64,000 bases of DNA from Mesohalobacter halotolerans. GTDB taxonomy: Bacteria > Bacteroidota > Bacteroidia > Flavobacteriales > Flavobacteriaceae. How positions within the stretch are numbered: the stretch's first letter is position 1; each line of letters opens with the position of its first letter. The notes beneath the pieces were generated by a model. That model was not told the origin of the DNA. It was given only the letters and a program-made list of their open reading frames with translations, and did not search any database. The stretch is taken from assembly GCF_006120725.1 (NCBI RefSeq), contig NZ_SWMU01000003.1, positions 434,001 to 498,000 of the forward strand, read 5' to 3'. A program made the translations under genes and the position numbers. This document shows positions 38,364 through 45,975 of this stretch, in pieces.

Positions 38364-39253
38364 ATTTTAAATAAAATTAAGCTAAACACACCTATCAACA
38401 TGGTTAATTTATAAATTGAGCTTAAGACTTTGTAATTGACGTGGTTTTCAAATTTCCAAATTTTATAGAGCACTATAGATAAAGGAATACATATTCCAAA
38501 TATAAAGTATAAACTAAAGATCAACTCTGCTTTCAATAAAACTTTGACTATAAAAAATAAAGCCACAATGAGCAAGAGTGTAGAAAAGAAAATCAGTGTA
38601 TTCATTCTCGATTTTCCGATCAAAATTGGTAAGGTTGAAATATTTTGCGCATAGTCGCCTTTGATATCTGAAGTGTCTTTGATCCATTCACGATTAAGAT
38701 TTGACCAAAAAGCAAGAACACTGTAGAACAAAATCCATTTAAATATTTTATAACTGAAAAGTAAATTATGATCCATATCAAAATACAACACTAAAACAAA
38801 TGATAAGCTCACCAATAAACTGACTAAAACATTACCTAAAATTGGTATAGCTTTAAAATATCTAGAATAATAATACAAAACTAAAATTACAGCAAATTCT
38901 ACAATTAATAGTGACCAAAGTTCAAGTCTAAAACTAATGTAAAAGCTCAAGGTAATAGCGATGATATTGAGTATAAAGTAAGCTGAATAAGCTTTTGAAA
39001 AATTGATTTGATTTAAAGCAATTGGCCTTCTACTTCGTTTATTGACAAAATCAGTTTTAATATCAAAAATATCATTGATAATATTCCCAGCTGCAGCGAT
39101 GCTTATAATACTAAAGCTCAATAAAAAAAATTCTAATGGGTTAAGACGAAAACCCAATTCAAAATGATCTAAAAAAGACAATCTAAATAAGATATGCGTA
39201 ATAAAGATGAGCAGCAAGTTGGGCCATCGCAAAAGGTTTAACCAAGCTATCAT
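38360..39253 (-). CDS. UbiA-family prenyltransferase (GGGP synthase-like)
   Basis: A 297-aa membrane protein of the UbiA superfamily with 8 to 9 helices. The first Asp-rich motif is NIINDIFDIKTD (about 56-67) followed by the KRSRRPI basic segment; the second is KDTSDIKGD. Flavobacterial homologues are often annotated as geranylgeranylglycerol-phosphate geranylgeranyltransferase; the true prenyl acceptor is not known. The frame is open from 39361, but those residues overlap the end of pepE; the ATG at 39253, 4 nt after the pepE stop, begins a proper first helix (MIAWLNLLRWPNLLLIF). Part of the compact pepE-ubiA-maf-lipoprotein-mscS group. Confidence 0.87.
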   Translation of the reverse strand: MIAWLNLLRWPNLLLIFITHILFRLSFLDHFELGFRLNPLEFFLLSFSIISIAAAGNIINDIFDIKTDFVNKRSRRPIALNQINFSKAYSAYFILNIIAITLSFYISFRLELWSLLIVEFAVILVLYYYSRYFKAIPILGNVLVSLLVSLSFVLVLYFDMDHNLLFSYKIFKWILFYSVLAFWSNLNREWIKDTSDIKGDYAQNISTLPILIGKSRMNTLIFFSTLLLIVALFFIVKVLLKAELIFSLYFIFGICIPLSIVLYKIWKFENHVNYKVLSSIYKLTMLIGVFSLILFKI

Positions 39254-39257
39254 TATT

Positions 39258-39950
39258 TCATATATAATTTTCTGACTTGATAATTTTTGGTGTATTGCTT
39301 GGCTCAAACCAAATCGCATCCAATTGGCCTTTAAGTTGAATAGTTTCGCCTCGCACTTCAAGCCAACTGCCTTCTTTTAAACCAATCACATTAATATCAT
39401 TAAACACCTGAAACTCTTTGATACGTGTACGACGTGTTTCGCCCTTATGTTTAGAGTTGGGGTCTGGCTCAATATAATGCGCATTGATATTAAATGGTAA
39501 TATACCCAAAGTTTCAAACGATTCAGGCCTCACAATGGGCATATCATTGGTGGTCTGCATATTAGGCCCGCAAATATTACTGCCGGCGCTTGTACCTAAA
39601 TAAGGGGTTCCTGACAAGATTTTATCTTTTAAAACACTCATCAAACCGAAATCTTGAAGGGTTTTTACCAGCAAAAAAGTATTACCGCCACCAACAAAAA
39701 TGGCTTCTGATGATTGTATGGCTTGCTTGGGGTCTTCAAATTCATGTAAGCCTTTGACTTCAACCTTTAAAAAACTCAGCCCTTCTTTGGCTTTGGCGGT
39801 ATATTCATCGTGAGTTAATCCGGACGGTCTGGCATAAGGGATAAATAAAATATGATTGACCCCTTTAAAATATGATGTTAATACAGATTTTAAATACTTT
39901 AAATACCCACTTCCATGAATGGTTGATGTGCTGGCAATTATGCAATTCAT
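39258..39950 (-). CDS. pepE: Dipeptidase E (peptidase family S51)
   Basis: A 230-aa cytosolic serine peptidase that splits dipeptides beginning with aspartate. The nucleophile lies in GTSAGSN (about 121-127) and the EAIFVGGGNTFLL segment (about 76-88) forms the second part of the active site; NAHYIEPDPNSKHKGETR holds the probable histidine. Length is normal for the family. First gene of the five-gene minus-strand group ending in the mscS-like gene; start ATG at 39950. Confidence 0.93.
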   Translation of the reverse strand: MNCIIASTSTIHGSGYLKYLKSVLTSYFKGVNHILFIPYARPSGLTHDEYTAKAKEGLSFLKVEVKGLHEFEDPKQAIQSSEAIFVGGGNTFLLVKTLQDFGLMSVLKDKILSGTPYLGTSAGSNICGPNMQTTNDMPIVRPESFETLGILPFNINAHYIEPDPNSKHKGETRRTRIKEFQVFNDINVIGLKEGSWLEVRGETIQLKGQLDAIWFEPSNTPKIIKSENYI

Positions 39951-40095
39951 TTAGTTTTTATTCAAATATTGTAATTTAGTAATTTATAAATTGACTATTA
40001 AGACAAAATTTGTCGAAAATATAAAATTAAGTCTATAGTATTGATCAACAATTGAAAATCTTATGTTTTAGTCTTTTAGTATTATCATAGCCTTA

Positions 40096-41310
40096 GTGTC
40101 TTTATTTAGCTTTATCAATTATAAATTTTTAAAGCTTCCCAACACTATCGCGCTAATGATGATGAGTCTAATTAGCGTATTCATTTTGATTTCTATTCAA
40201 GATATTTTTCCTGAAGTCTACCGATTTTTTTGTGATTTGGTTATCCATTCAAATTTCGACAAATTAATTATGGATTCGCTGTTGATTTTTTTGTTGTTTG
40301 CCGGAGCTTTGCATGTCAATATCAAAGATTTAAAACATGAGCGTTGGTCAGTATTACTATTTGCTAGTCTTGGCGTTTTGATATCGACCAGTTTAGTCGG
40401 AAGTCTTGTGTATTTTACTGCTCAACTTTTGGGGATTGATTTTGCTTTTACTTATGCTTCAGTTTTTGGAGCGCTCATCTCCCCAACTGATCCTATCGCT
40501 GTTCTGGCGATTTTAAAAAAATACGATATTTCAAAAAGCCTGAAGATGAAAATAGAAGGCGAATCGCTCTTTAATGATGGTGTAGGCGTAGTGGTATTTT
40601 CTGCGATGTTACTCATTGCTCAACTCAAACATCCCGAAATTAATGCTGAAGTTGGGCAGGAAGTTGGCTTGTTATTTCTTGAAGAAGCCATTGGTGGTTT
40701 AGTCTTTGGCGCGTTGATTGGTTTTATAGGATATTACAGCATCAAAGCTACTCAAGACAACCCGCATCTGGCTGTTATGATGAGTATTGCCATAGTCGTG
40801 AGCGGTTATGCGGTGGCTTCACTCTTGCATATTTCAGGACCATTAGCTATGGTGGTCGCGGGTTTGATTATTGGAAACAAATTAGATATTAATCATCACA
40901 AACATAAAATTTATACCTCTCAACTCAATAACTTTTGGGAAATTTTGGATGAAATTCTCAATGGGGTCTTGTTTGTTTTAATTGGCTTGTCATTGCATCT
41001 TATTACTTTCGACAATACCGTCATTATTTTAGGGCTTATCGCTATCATGTTGGTTTTATTTTCACGTTTTTTCTCCGTGTTTTTACCCTATAGTTTTTTG
41101 AGACACAAAGAATATTCAACTTTTAAAACTTCAGCTATATTAACTTGGGGCGGTTTGCGAGGCGGTATTTCTCTGGCTTTGGCTTTTAGTCTATCTGATT
41201 CAACTTACGGAAACATCATCGTTCAAATCACTTTTATCATTGTGATTTTTGCCATTTTAGTGCAAGGTTTAAGTATTGGGAAATTGGTAGAAAAGTTGTT
41301 ACCGAGTTAA
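40096..41310 (+). CDS. Na+/H+ antiporter of the CPA1 (NhaP) family
   Basis: A 404-aa membrane protein with about 12 helices. The CPA1 ion-binding segment ISPTDPIAVLAILKK and the EGESLFNDGVGVVVFS motif with the conserved ND pair are present, as is the LTWGGLRGGISLALAFSL segment typical of NhaP-like antiporters. It exchanges Na+ (or K+) for protons, as expected in a marine cell. The start codon is GTG at 40096; the next ATG codons are a run of three at Met21-23 inside the first helix, so GTG is favoured. No cytosolic regulatory domain follows. Confidence 0.9.
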   Translation: MSLFSFINYKFLKLPNTIALMMMSLISVFILISIQDIFPEVYRFFCDLVIHSNFDKLIMDSLLIFLLFAGALHVNIKDLKHERWSVLLFASLGVLISTSLVGSLVYFTAQLLGIDFAFTYASVFGALISPTDPIAVLAILKKYDISKSLKMKIEGESLFNDGVGVVVFSAMLLIAQLKHPEINAEVGQEVGLLFLEEAIGGLVFGALIGFIGYYSIKATQDNPHLAVMMSIAIVVSGYAVASLLHISGPLAMVVAGLIIGNKLDINHHKHKIYTSQLNNFWEILDEILNGVLFVLIGLSLHLITFDNTVIILGLIAIMLVLFSRFFSVFLPYSFLRHKEYSTFKTSAILTWGGLRGGISLALAFSLSDSTYGNIIVQITFIIVIFAILVQGLSIGKLVEKLLPS

Positions 41311-41325
41311 TATTAATTAAAAAAG

Positions 41326-41351
41326 TCTTTACGACTCCGCGACTTTGCGAA
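41326..41351. repeat. Degenerate CTTTGCG-type interspersed repeat
   Basis: Words CTTTACGA, CTCCGCGA and CTTTGCGAA in a row just after the antiporter stop. Same element type as at 31226-31270 and around 42501-43160. Confidence 0.55.
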
Positions 41352-41443
41352 AAATAGCTATGCTATTTTCAATTAATCATTTTGGAATATTTGATTTAAA
41401 TCTTGCATTTATCAATAAATTTTCCAATACAACACGCATTCCC

Positions 41444-41451
41444 TACCTTTG
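41444..41451 (+). promoter_or_regulatory. -7 box (TACCTTTG) at the rlmN start
   Basis: Exact TAnnTTTG match ending 4 nt before the preferred GTG start of rlmN. Transcription would begin at or just after the start codon, which points to a leaderless mRNA. No -33 TTTG at the expected distance is seen. Confidence 0.45.
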
Positions 41452-41455
41452 CAAT

Positions 41456-42499
41456 GTGAAAACGACAGACAAAAAAGACATACGCGCTTTAAGCAAAGAC
41501 CAATTACGAGAATTCTTTGTGTCTAATGGCGATAAAGCTTTCAGAGGCAATCAGGTTTACGAATGGTTATGGAATAAAGCCTGCTACGATTTTGAAGATA
41601 TGACAAATATTTCTAAAGACACCCGAGCCATGCTTGAGGCTAATTTTGTCATCAATAACATCAAAGTCGATACCCAACAACGCAGTCAAGATGGAACGAT
41701 AAAAAACGCTGTAAAACTCCACGATGGCTTTGTGGTAGAAAGCGTGATGATTCCTACAGAAAACCGCACCACGGCTTGTGTGTCTTCTCAAGTGGGTTGT
41801 AGCTTAGACTGCAAATTTTGTGCAACCGCAAAACTCAAACGTCTCAGAAATCTTAATCCAGACGAAATTTACGACCAAGTGGTCGCAATTGACGAACAAA
41901 GCCGCTATTACAATAATCGACCATTGAGTAATATTGTCTATATGGGTATGGGCGAACCGCTGATGAATTACAAAAATGTCTTGAAATCTATTGAAAAAAT
42001 TACTTCAGAAGACGGCTTAAACATGTCTCCCAAACGCATCACCGTTTCAACTTCAGGTGTTCCAAAAATGATTAAAATGCTGGCTGATGATCAAGTGAAA
42101 TTCAACTTGGCTGTGTCTCTGCATTCTGCCAGAGATGAAGTGCGCACGCAAATTATGCCCTTTAATGCCAAATTTAGCCTAGATGCTTTAAAAGAATCTT
42201 TAGAATATTGGTATGCCAAAACCAAAAAACAAGTGACCTACGAATATATAGTTTGGAAAGGCATTAACGATACAGAGGCTGATATTGAAGCTTTGGTAGA
42301 ATTTTGTCAAGCCATTCCATGCAAAGTTAACCTGATAGAATACAATCCAATAGACGAAGATAACTTTATTCAAGCCAACGACAAAGCCGTGGCCAAGTAT
42401 GTAACTACACTTGAAGCTCACGGTGTGACGGTGACTCTAAGGCATTCCCGAGGAAAGGATATTGATGCGGCCTGTGGTCAGCTGGCTAATAAAAAATAA
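41456..42499 (+). CDS. rlmN: Dual-specificity 23S rRNA (adenine-2503-C2) / tRNA methyltransferase RlmN
   Basis: A 347-aa radical-SAM enzyme that methylates A2503 of 23S rRNA and A37 of some tRNAs. The iron-sulfur cluster motif CxxxCxxC is Cys115, Cys119, Cys122 (CSLDCKFC), and the C-terminal mechanistic cysteine is Cys340 (DAACGQLA). The body shows FRGNQVYEWLW, VYMGMGEPLMNY and LAVSLHSA as in the family. The frame is open from 41345, but the upstream codons run through the CTTTGCG repeat; the GTG at 41456 starts the family N-terminus MKTTDKKDIRAL and is preceded by a -7 box. No ATG fits. Probably leaderless. Confidence 0.94.
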   Translation: MKTTDKKDIRALSKDQLREFFVSNGDKAFRGNQVYEWLWNKACYDFEDMTNISKDTRAMLEANFVINNIKVDTQQRSQDGTIKNAVKLHDGFVVESVMIPTENRTTACVSSQVGCSLDCKFCATAKLKRLRNLNPDEIYDQVVAIDEQSRYYNNRPLSNIVYMGMGEPLMNYKNVLKSIEKITSEDGLNMSPKRITVSTSGVPKMIKMLADDQVKFNLAVSLHSARDEVRTQIMPFNAKFSLDALKESLEYWYAKTKKQVTYEYIVWKGINDTEADIEALVEFCQAIPCKVNLIEYNPIDEDNFIQANDKAVAKYVTTLEAHGVTVTLRHSRGKDIDAACGQLANKK

Positions 42500-42500
42500 A

Positions 42501-42530
42501 TTCTCACCGCAAAGTCGGAAAGTTCGCTAT
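42501..42530. repeat. Degenerate CTTTGCG-type repeat, inverted copy
   Basis: Reads GCGAACTTTCCGACTTTGCG on the minus strand, right after the rlmN stop. One of four copies flanking the GxxExxY gene. Confidence 0.55.
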
Positions 42531-42578
42531 GTTTAAATACTCTACTTTCTAATTATTTTTAAATTCTATTAATTATAA

Positions 42579-42617
42579 ATCTCAATTATAAAAAATTATA
42601 GATCTCAATTATAAAAA
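42579..42617. repeat. Direct repeat pair ATCTCAATTATAAAAA
   Basis: Two identical 16-nt copies at 42579-42594 and 42602-42617, in the repeat-rich gap between rlmN and the GxxExxY gene. Confidence 0.7.
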
Positions 42618-42620
42618 TTT

Positions 42621-42650
42621 GTGCTCTTTAAGTCTCTGCGGTTTAATTAA
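42621..42650. repeat. Degenerate CTTTGCG-type repeat
   Basis: Contains CTCTTTAAGTCTCTGCGG followed by TTTAATTAA, the same ending as the copy at 31226-31270. Confidence 0.5.
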
Positions 42651-42686
42651 CAGTCATAAAATTTTAATCACTGTATCTGATTTTTA

Positions 42687-42711
42687 TCGCAGAGAGCAGA
42701 GAATACTGAGT
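42687..42711. repeat. Degenerate CTTTGCG-type repeat, inverted copy
   Basis: ATCGCAGAGAGCAGAGAAT; the reverse reads CTCTGCTCTCTGCGAT. It lies 10 nt from the GxxExxY stop codon and faces the copy at 43131-43160. Confidence 0.5.
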
Positions 42712-42720
42712 GATTTTCTT

Positions 42721-43026
42721 TCACAAGTTATTTACAATTCTTCGAATCCCATTTTTTAATAGGACTTCATTAAAATTTATAAGTAATCCTAATTTTAAAT
42801 CTTTTAATATTAGATATGTCAGAAGTTGTGCTGTGTGAATATCAACTAAAGCCTCAACACTTTTTATTTCCACAATCACTTTATTTTCAATAAGTAGATC
42901 AATTCTATAACCGGCATTGAGCTTTACTTTTTTGTAAACTATGGGTAAAGCCATTTGTCTTTTTACCTCTAAACCTTGTTCTTCTAATTCATATAAAAGA
43001 CATGCTTCGTATGTCTTCTCTAACAA
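42721..43026 (-). CDS. GxxExxY family protein, probably start-damaged
   Basis: At least 101 aa of the GxxExxY family (PD-(D/E)XK-like fold, function unknown). The name motif is GLLEKTY, right at the reported start, followed by RIDLLIENKVIVEIKSVEAL, which holds the D...E-x-K nuclease-like residues, and HTAQLLTYL. Family members begin about 25 residues earlier. Codons 43027-43098 indeed continue the family N-terminus in frame (NNISSKVIGAAIEVHKQLWPG), but no ATG, GTG or TTG precedes it: the expected initiator position reads GTA (43096-43098), and a TAA follows three codons further up. The gene therefore either starts at the internal TTG (43024-43026), losing its first helix, or is a pseudogene. 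Repeats of the CTTTGCG type flank it on both sides. Confidence 0.7.
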   Translation of the reverse strand: MLEKTYEACLLYELEEQGLEVKRQMALPIVYKKVKLNAGYRIDLLIENKVIVEIKSVEALVDIHTAQLLTYLILKDLKLGLLINFNEVLLKNGIRRIVNNL

Positions 43027-43130
43027 ACCAGGCCAGAGTTGCTTGTGAACCTCGATTGCTGCACCAATGACTTTTGAAGATATATTATTTTCGTGTACGA
43101 TTAAATATTAAAATAAAATTATAAAAAATA

Positions 43131-43160
43131 ACCTTGCGATCTCTGCGACTCTGCGGTGCA
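43131..43160. repeat. Degenerate CTTTGCG-type repeat
   Basis: Words CCTTGCGAT, CTCTGCGA and CTCTGCGG in a row, between the GxxExxY gene and the beta-barrel gene. Confidence 0.6.
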
Positions 43161-43180
43161 TATTTCTTAAATAAAAAAAC

Positions 43181-44272
43181 TTAAAACGCAAACCTTAAAC
43201 CCAATTGAACATTATTGATATCAACCGGGTTATTTTCAAAAATTGGATTCAAGCTGTAGGTGAAATACAAATTAACATCTCCAAATCCTGCATAAGCACT
43301 TAAACCGTATAGAAAATTGTTGGTATTGTAGTCGTCTTTGAATTTATCTTTCTCGTCATCTCCGTTAAAGTCATATTTCAGCTTTTGAATATTATTGAGG
43401 TTCAATCCTACAAATCCCCCAAAACCTAAATTAAACCCACTTCTGGTATAATAATCTCCATTACTACTTTTTTTCGTATTGATCTGGAGATGAACCGGAA
43501 AGATGAGATTATCCTGTCTGAACTTATTCTTATCTAAATTAATCACCTGACCATCTCTTTCAAAATTATCGAGAACGGTCTGTTCGCCATCTTCAAAAAA
43601 GATCAAATCGTCTTCAGGCTTTAGTCCATTAAACTGAAATGAAAATCCGTAATCCAGTCGAAAAAAGTTCTTTTTATCTAAAGGCGATGACCATAAGTAA
43701 CCGATTTCAAAAAATCGACTGCCGCCAACTTTAAAAGGTGAGTCGTTTATTCCACCATTACTCGGTATAGCATTATTTAAACCAAAAGCAAAAATAAGAT
43801 CGCTTTGGGTGCGGTTGCGGTATTTCTTATCATCTTCATCTTTCCATGAAAAATCTATACGTCCTTTGGATATTTCTATACTTTCTATTCTATTATCTTC
43901 TTTATCATTATTATCTATTGAAACTTCATCAGATAGGTATCCATTTCGCTTTAAAAAGTCAATTTGATTCTGAACAATGGCTTGTCTGTTTTTAATATTC
44001 TGGGCAATGCGTTCTGCATTTTCTAATTTTATAGTCTCAAAATCTTTAGAGCTGTACAAGGAATCTTTGGCTTGCTGAGCATTTAATTCTGAAATTATTT
44101 TCTTGAGCTTGTTCTTTTCCTCAGTTTCAATCTCCTGGAGTTTCTTTTCCAATTTTGCCAACTCCATTTTGGCTTTATCGTCAAGTTTGACTTGAGTCGT
44201 ATCTTGTGCATAATTACTATAACAAAACAGACTAAATAATAATAAGATAGGTAATTTTTTAATGGTTTTCAT
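43181..44272 (-). CDS. Outer-membrane beta-barrel protein with N-terminal coiled coil
   Basis: A 363-aa exported protein: signal peptide (about 1-22, ending SNYA), a charged coiled-coil region (about 30-115, KAKMELAKLEKKLQEIETEEKN in part) and a C-terminal part (about 140-363) with alternating amphipathic strands (FFRLDYGFSFQFNG, SGFNLGFGGFVGLNL) and a final VQLGLRFAF, typical of porin-like barrels. No enzymatic motif. It is the third gene after an ECF sigma factor and an anti-sigma-like protein, so it may belong to their regulon; the spacing to the preceding gene is 76 nt. Function unknown. Confidence 0.75.
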   Translation of the reverse strand: MKTIKKLPILLLFSLFCYSNYAQDTTQVKLDDKAKMELAKLEKKLQEIETEEKNKLKKIISELNAQQAKDSLYSSKDFETIKLENAERIAQNIKNRQAIVQNQIDFLKRNGYLSDEVSIDNNDKEDNRIESIEISKGRIDFSWKDEDDKKYRNRTQSDLIFAFGLNNAIPSNGGINDSPFKVGGSRFFEIGYLWSSPLDKKNFFRLDYGFSFQFNGLKPEDDLIFFEDGEQTVLDNFERDGQVINLDKNKFRQDNLIFPVHLQINTKKSSNGDYYTRSGFNLGFGGFVGLNLNNIQKLKYDFNGDDEKDKFKDDYNTNNFLYGLSAYAGFGDVNLYFTYSLNPIFENNPVDINNVQLGLRFAF

Positions 44273-44348
44273 AGGTTTTAATTTTAAAATGAGACATAAA
44301 TTTGGCTATTCAGTTTTTATAAAAATCTGTTTTTCAGTTGTTTAAATT

Positions 44349-45041
44349 TTAATTTAGAGCGACGACTTCTTTGATATCATTTAAGTTTGACACCAGTGCT
44401 TCCCAAATTTTATCTTTGAGATTTTTGGGTTTTTGTAATTCAATTTCGGCTTCAACTTCAGCTAAAAGTATTGTGGCTTGCATGTTTTGCAATATTTGTT
44501 TTTGCTCTATATCTTGTGTTTGTTTCATAGCTTTAGCCAGAAGGGCATTGACTTCTTTGCGTAACTGTTTTTCTTTTTTAGCTTTAGCCAAAGCATTTTG
44601 AGCTTGACTTAACAAGTTTTCAACCTCAGTGTCAATAGAGGGTTTTTCTTCATTAACTATCGTGTTTTTGACGGTTGCATTGTTTTCAACAATTCGGGTT
44701 TTGACATTTGAAATAGTTTTGTTTTGTATTTCAGGAGTTGAGGCCACATAATTAATTGTTGAGGTCTTAAATTCTAATTCTATATTGTTATCAATGATAG
44801 GTTTAGACTCTAAAACCATCTGAGTTGAATTAGTTCTATCTGATTTTAATCCCTGATAAACCAAAAACCCAATGCACAAGACAGCTGCAATACTGGCATA
44901 TTTCAACCAAAACTTTTGCTTTTTAGGTTTTGACGTTTTGTCTAATTTCTGTTCAATATTATCCCAAAGGTTTTGACTTGGTGTCAATTTTCTTTGAGCT
45001 AACTCTTTTTTAATTTTATGTTCGGTTTGAGAAATTTTCAT
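44349..45041 (-). CDS. Anti-sigma-factor-like membrane protein
   Basis: A 230-aa protein with a basic cytosolic segment (1-44, with TPSQNLWDNIEQKLD), one membrane helix (about 45-63, WLKYASIAAVLCIGFLVYQ) and a helical, charged periplasmic part with a NALLAKAMKQTQDIEQKQ coiled-coil segment. The order and topology (short N-terminal helix near the cytosol, one membrane pass) agree with Bacteroidota anti-sigma factors, and the start overlaps the sigma-factor stop by 4 nt. It lacks an obvious ZAS zinc motif. The anti-sigma role is inferred from position and topology. Confidence 0.7.
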   Translation of the reverse strand: MKISQTEHKIKKELAQRKLTPSQNLWDNIEQKLDKTSKPKKQKFWLKYASIAAVLCIGFLVYQGLKSDRTNSTQMVLESKPIIDNNIELEFKTSTINYVASTPEIQNKTISNVKTRIVENNATVKNTIVNEEKPSIDTEVENLLSQAQNALAKAKKEKQLRKEVNALLAKAMKQTQDIEQKQILQNMQATILLAEVEAEIELQKPKNLKDKIWEALVSNLNDIKEVVALN

Positions 45042-45595
45042 TTCAACGATTTTAATTGGTCTTTCTTTAATTCATCTTTCAACATTTTACGGGCTTTATA
45101 GAGCTGAGATTTTGATGTCCCAATATCAATATTTAGCAACTCAGCAATATCTTTGTGCTTAAATTCTTCTAAAACATATAGGCAAAACACAGTTTTGTAA
45201 CCCGCAGGTAGTTGGTCAATAGCTTTTTGGATATGCGAGATGTCACTGACCTCATCTAATGGATTTTCAGCGGTTTTGTAATACGAAAAATCCTCTGTAG
45301 GAATCATCATTTTCTTTTGCTGCCTTAAAAAATCAATACTTTGACGCACAACAATTCGCCTTAACCAACCTTCAAAACTGCCTTTAAATTGATAACTTTT
45401 TAGATTGATAAAAGCTTTACAAAAGGCATTTTGTAAGATATCTTCCGCATGTTGTAAATCTTTAATATAATAGCGGATCACCCCAAGCATTTTTGGCGCA
45501 TGTTTTTCGTATAAGCGAAATTGAGAAACGCGATCTTGTTTTTGCGCTTTTTTAATAAGCTTATCATGTTCGGCATGTAGATTAACAACTTTCAA
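45038..45595 (-). CDS. ECF-type RNA polymerase sigma factor
   Basis: A 185-aa sigma-70-family factor with region 2 (about 25-95: RLYEKHAPKMLGVIRYYIKDLQHAEDILQNAF, in part, then FEGWLRRIVVRQSIDFLR) and region 4 (about 125-180: LPAGYKTVFCLYVLEEFKHKDIAE). It would direct a small regulon, probably under control of the membrane protein encoded next, with which it shares a 4-nt overlap. The only start that includes the conserved N-terminus is TTG at 45593-45595; no ATG is in frame before Met36. Three hairpins and tRNA-Leu lie upstream. Confidence 0.9.
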   Translation of the reverse strand: MKVVNLHAEHDKLIKKAQKQDRVSQFRLYEKHAPKMLGVIRYYIKDLQHAEDILQNAFCKAFINLKSYQFKGSFEGWLRRIVVRQSIDFLRQQKKMMIPTEDFSYYKTAENPLDEVSDISHIQKAIDQLPAGYKTVFCLYVLEEFKHKDIAELLNIDIGTSKSQLYKARKMLKDELKKDQLKSLK

Positions 45596-45670
45596 AAAAA
45601 ATAGGGTCTTTCTTATAAAGACGTAAGATACTTAAAAAGGGTGGTCTGGTGTAAGTAAATTTTTATAAAA

Positions 45671-45700
45671 AAAGCTGGTTTCTAATTGAAACCAGCTTTT
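45671..45700 (-). terminator. Strong intrinsic terminator upstream of the sigma-factor gene
   Basis: A perfect 12-bp stem AAAGCTGGTTTC / GAAACCAGCTTT with a 5-nt loop, followed on the minus strand by TTTTATAAAA. No recognised gene ends here: the tRNA already has its own terminator at 45836-45876. It may end an unrecognised short transcript. Confidence 0.8.
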
Positions 45701-45714
45701 CCATAGATTAAAAA

Positions 45715-45736
45715 TTCCCCCGAAGCTTCGGGGGAA
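45715..45736. repeat. 22-nt perfect palindrome (CCCCCGAAGCTTCGGGGG core)
   Basis: An 11-bp self-complementary element with GC-rich arms around GAAGCTTC, far above the local G+C content. It lies 15 nt from the terminator at 45671-45700. Similar palindromes with CCCGAAGCTTCGGG cores are familiar from Bacteroidota intergenic DNA; here a protein-binding site, a structured RNA arm or a mobile short palindrome are all possible. Confidence 0.8.
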
Positions 45737-45835
45737 CCCATTACTGTACACCAAATTGATATATTTTCGAACCAAACAATCCAAATATTCAAAAATTTAG
45801 TTACTCAAAAATTAGATTAAATTTCATTTGACAAC

Positions 45836-45876
45836 AAAAAAATATTCCCAAGTATAAAAAATTATTCTTGGGAATA
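45836..45876 (-). terminator. Intrinsic terminator of tRNA-Leu
   Basis: A perfect 10-bp stem TATTCCCAAG / CTTGGGAATA with a 14-nt loop; on the minus strand it is followed by seven T residues. It begins 6 nt after the tRNA 3' end. Confidence 0.9.
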
Positions 45877-45881
45877 AAAAG

Positions 45882-45963
45882 TACTCAAGGCGGGAATCGA
45901 ACCCGCACTTCCGAAGAAACTGGATTTTGAATCCAGCGCGTCTACCAGTTCCGCCACTTGAGC
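45882..45963 (-). tRNA. tRNA-Leu (anticodon CAA)
   Basis: An 82-nt cloverleaf on the minus strand: acceptor GCTCAAG / CTTGAGT (G-T closing pair), D arm with GGAACTGGTAGACG, anticodon stem CTGGA / TCCAG with loop TTCAAAA (anticodon CAA at 45927-45929, reading UUG), a long variable arm (TTTCTTCGGAAGT) as expected for leucine tRNAs, and the T arm GCGGGTTCGATTCCCGC. No CCA is encoded. A class-II tRNA, so the leucine identity is well supported. Confidence 0.97.
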
Positions 45964-45975
45964 AAATTTGGACTG

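Noticed and set aside
39254-39361. 36 extra N-terminal codons for the UbiA-like protein
   Set aside because: They overlap the end of pepE in another frame and lack membrane character; the ATG at 39253 starts the first helix.
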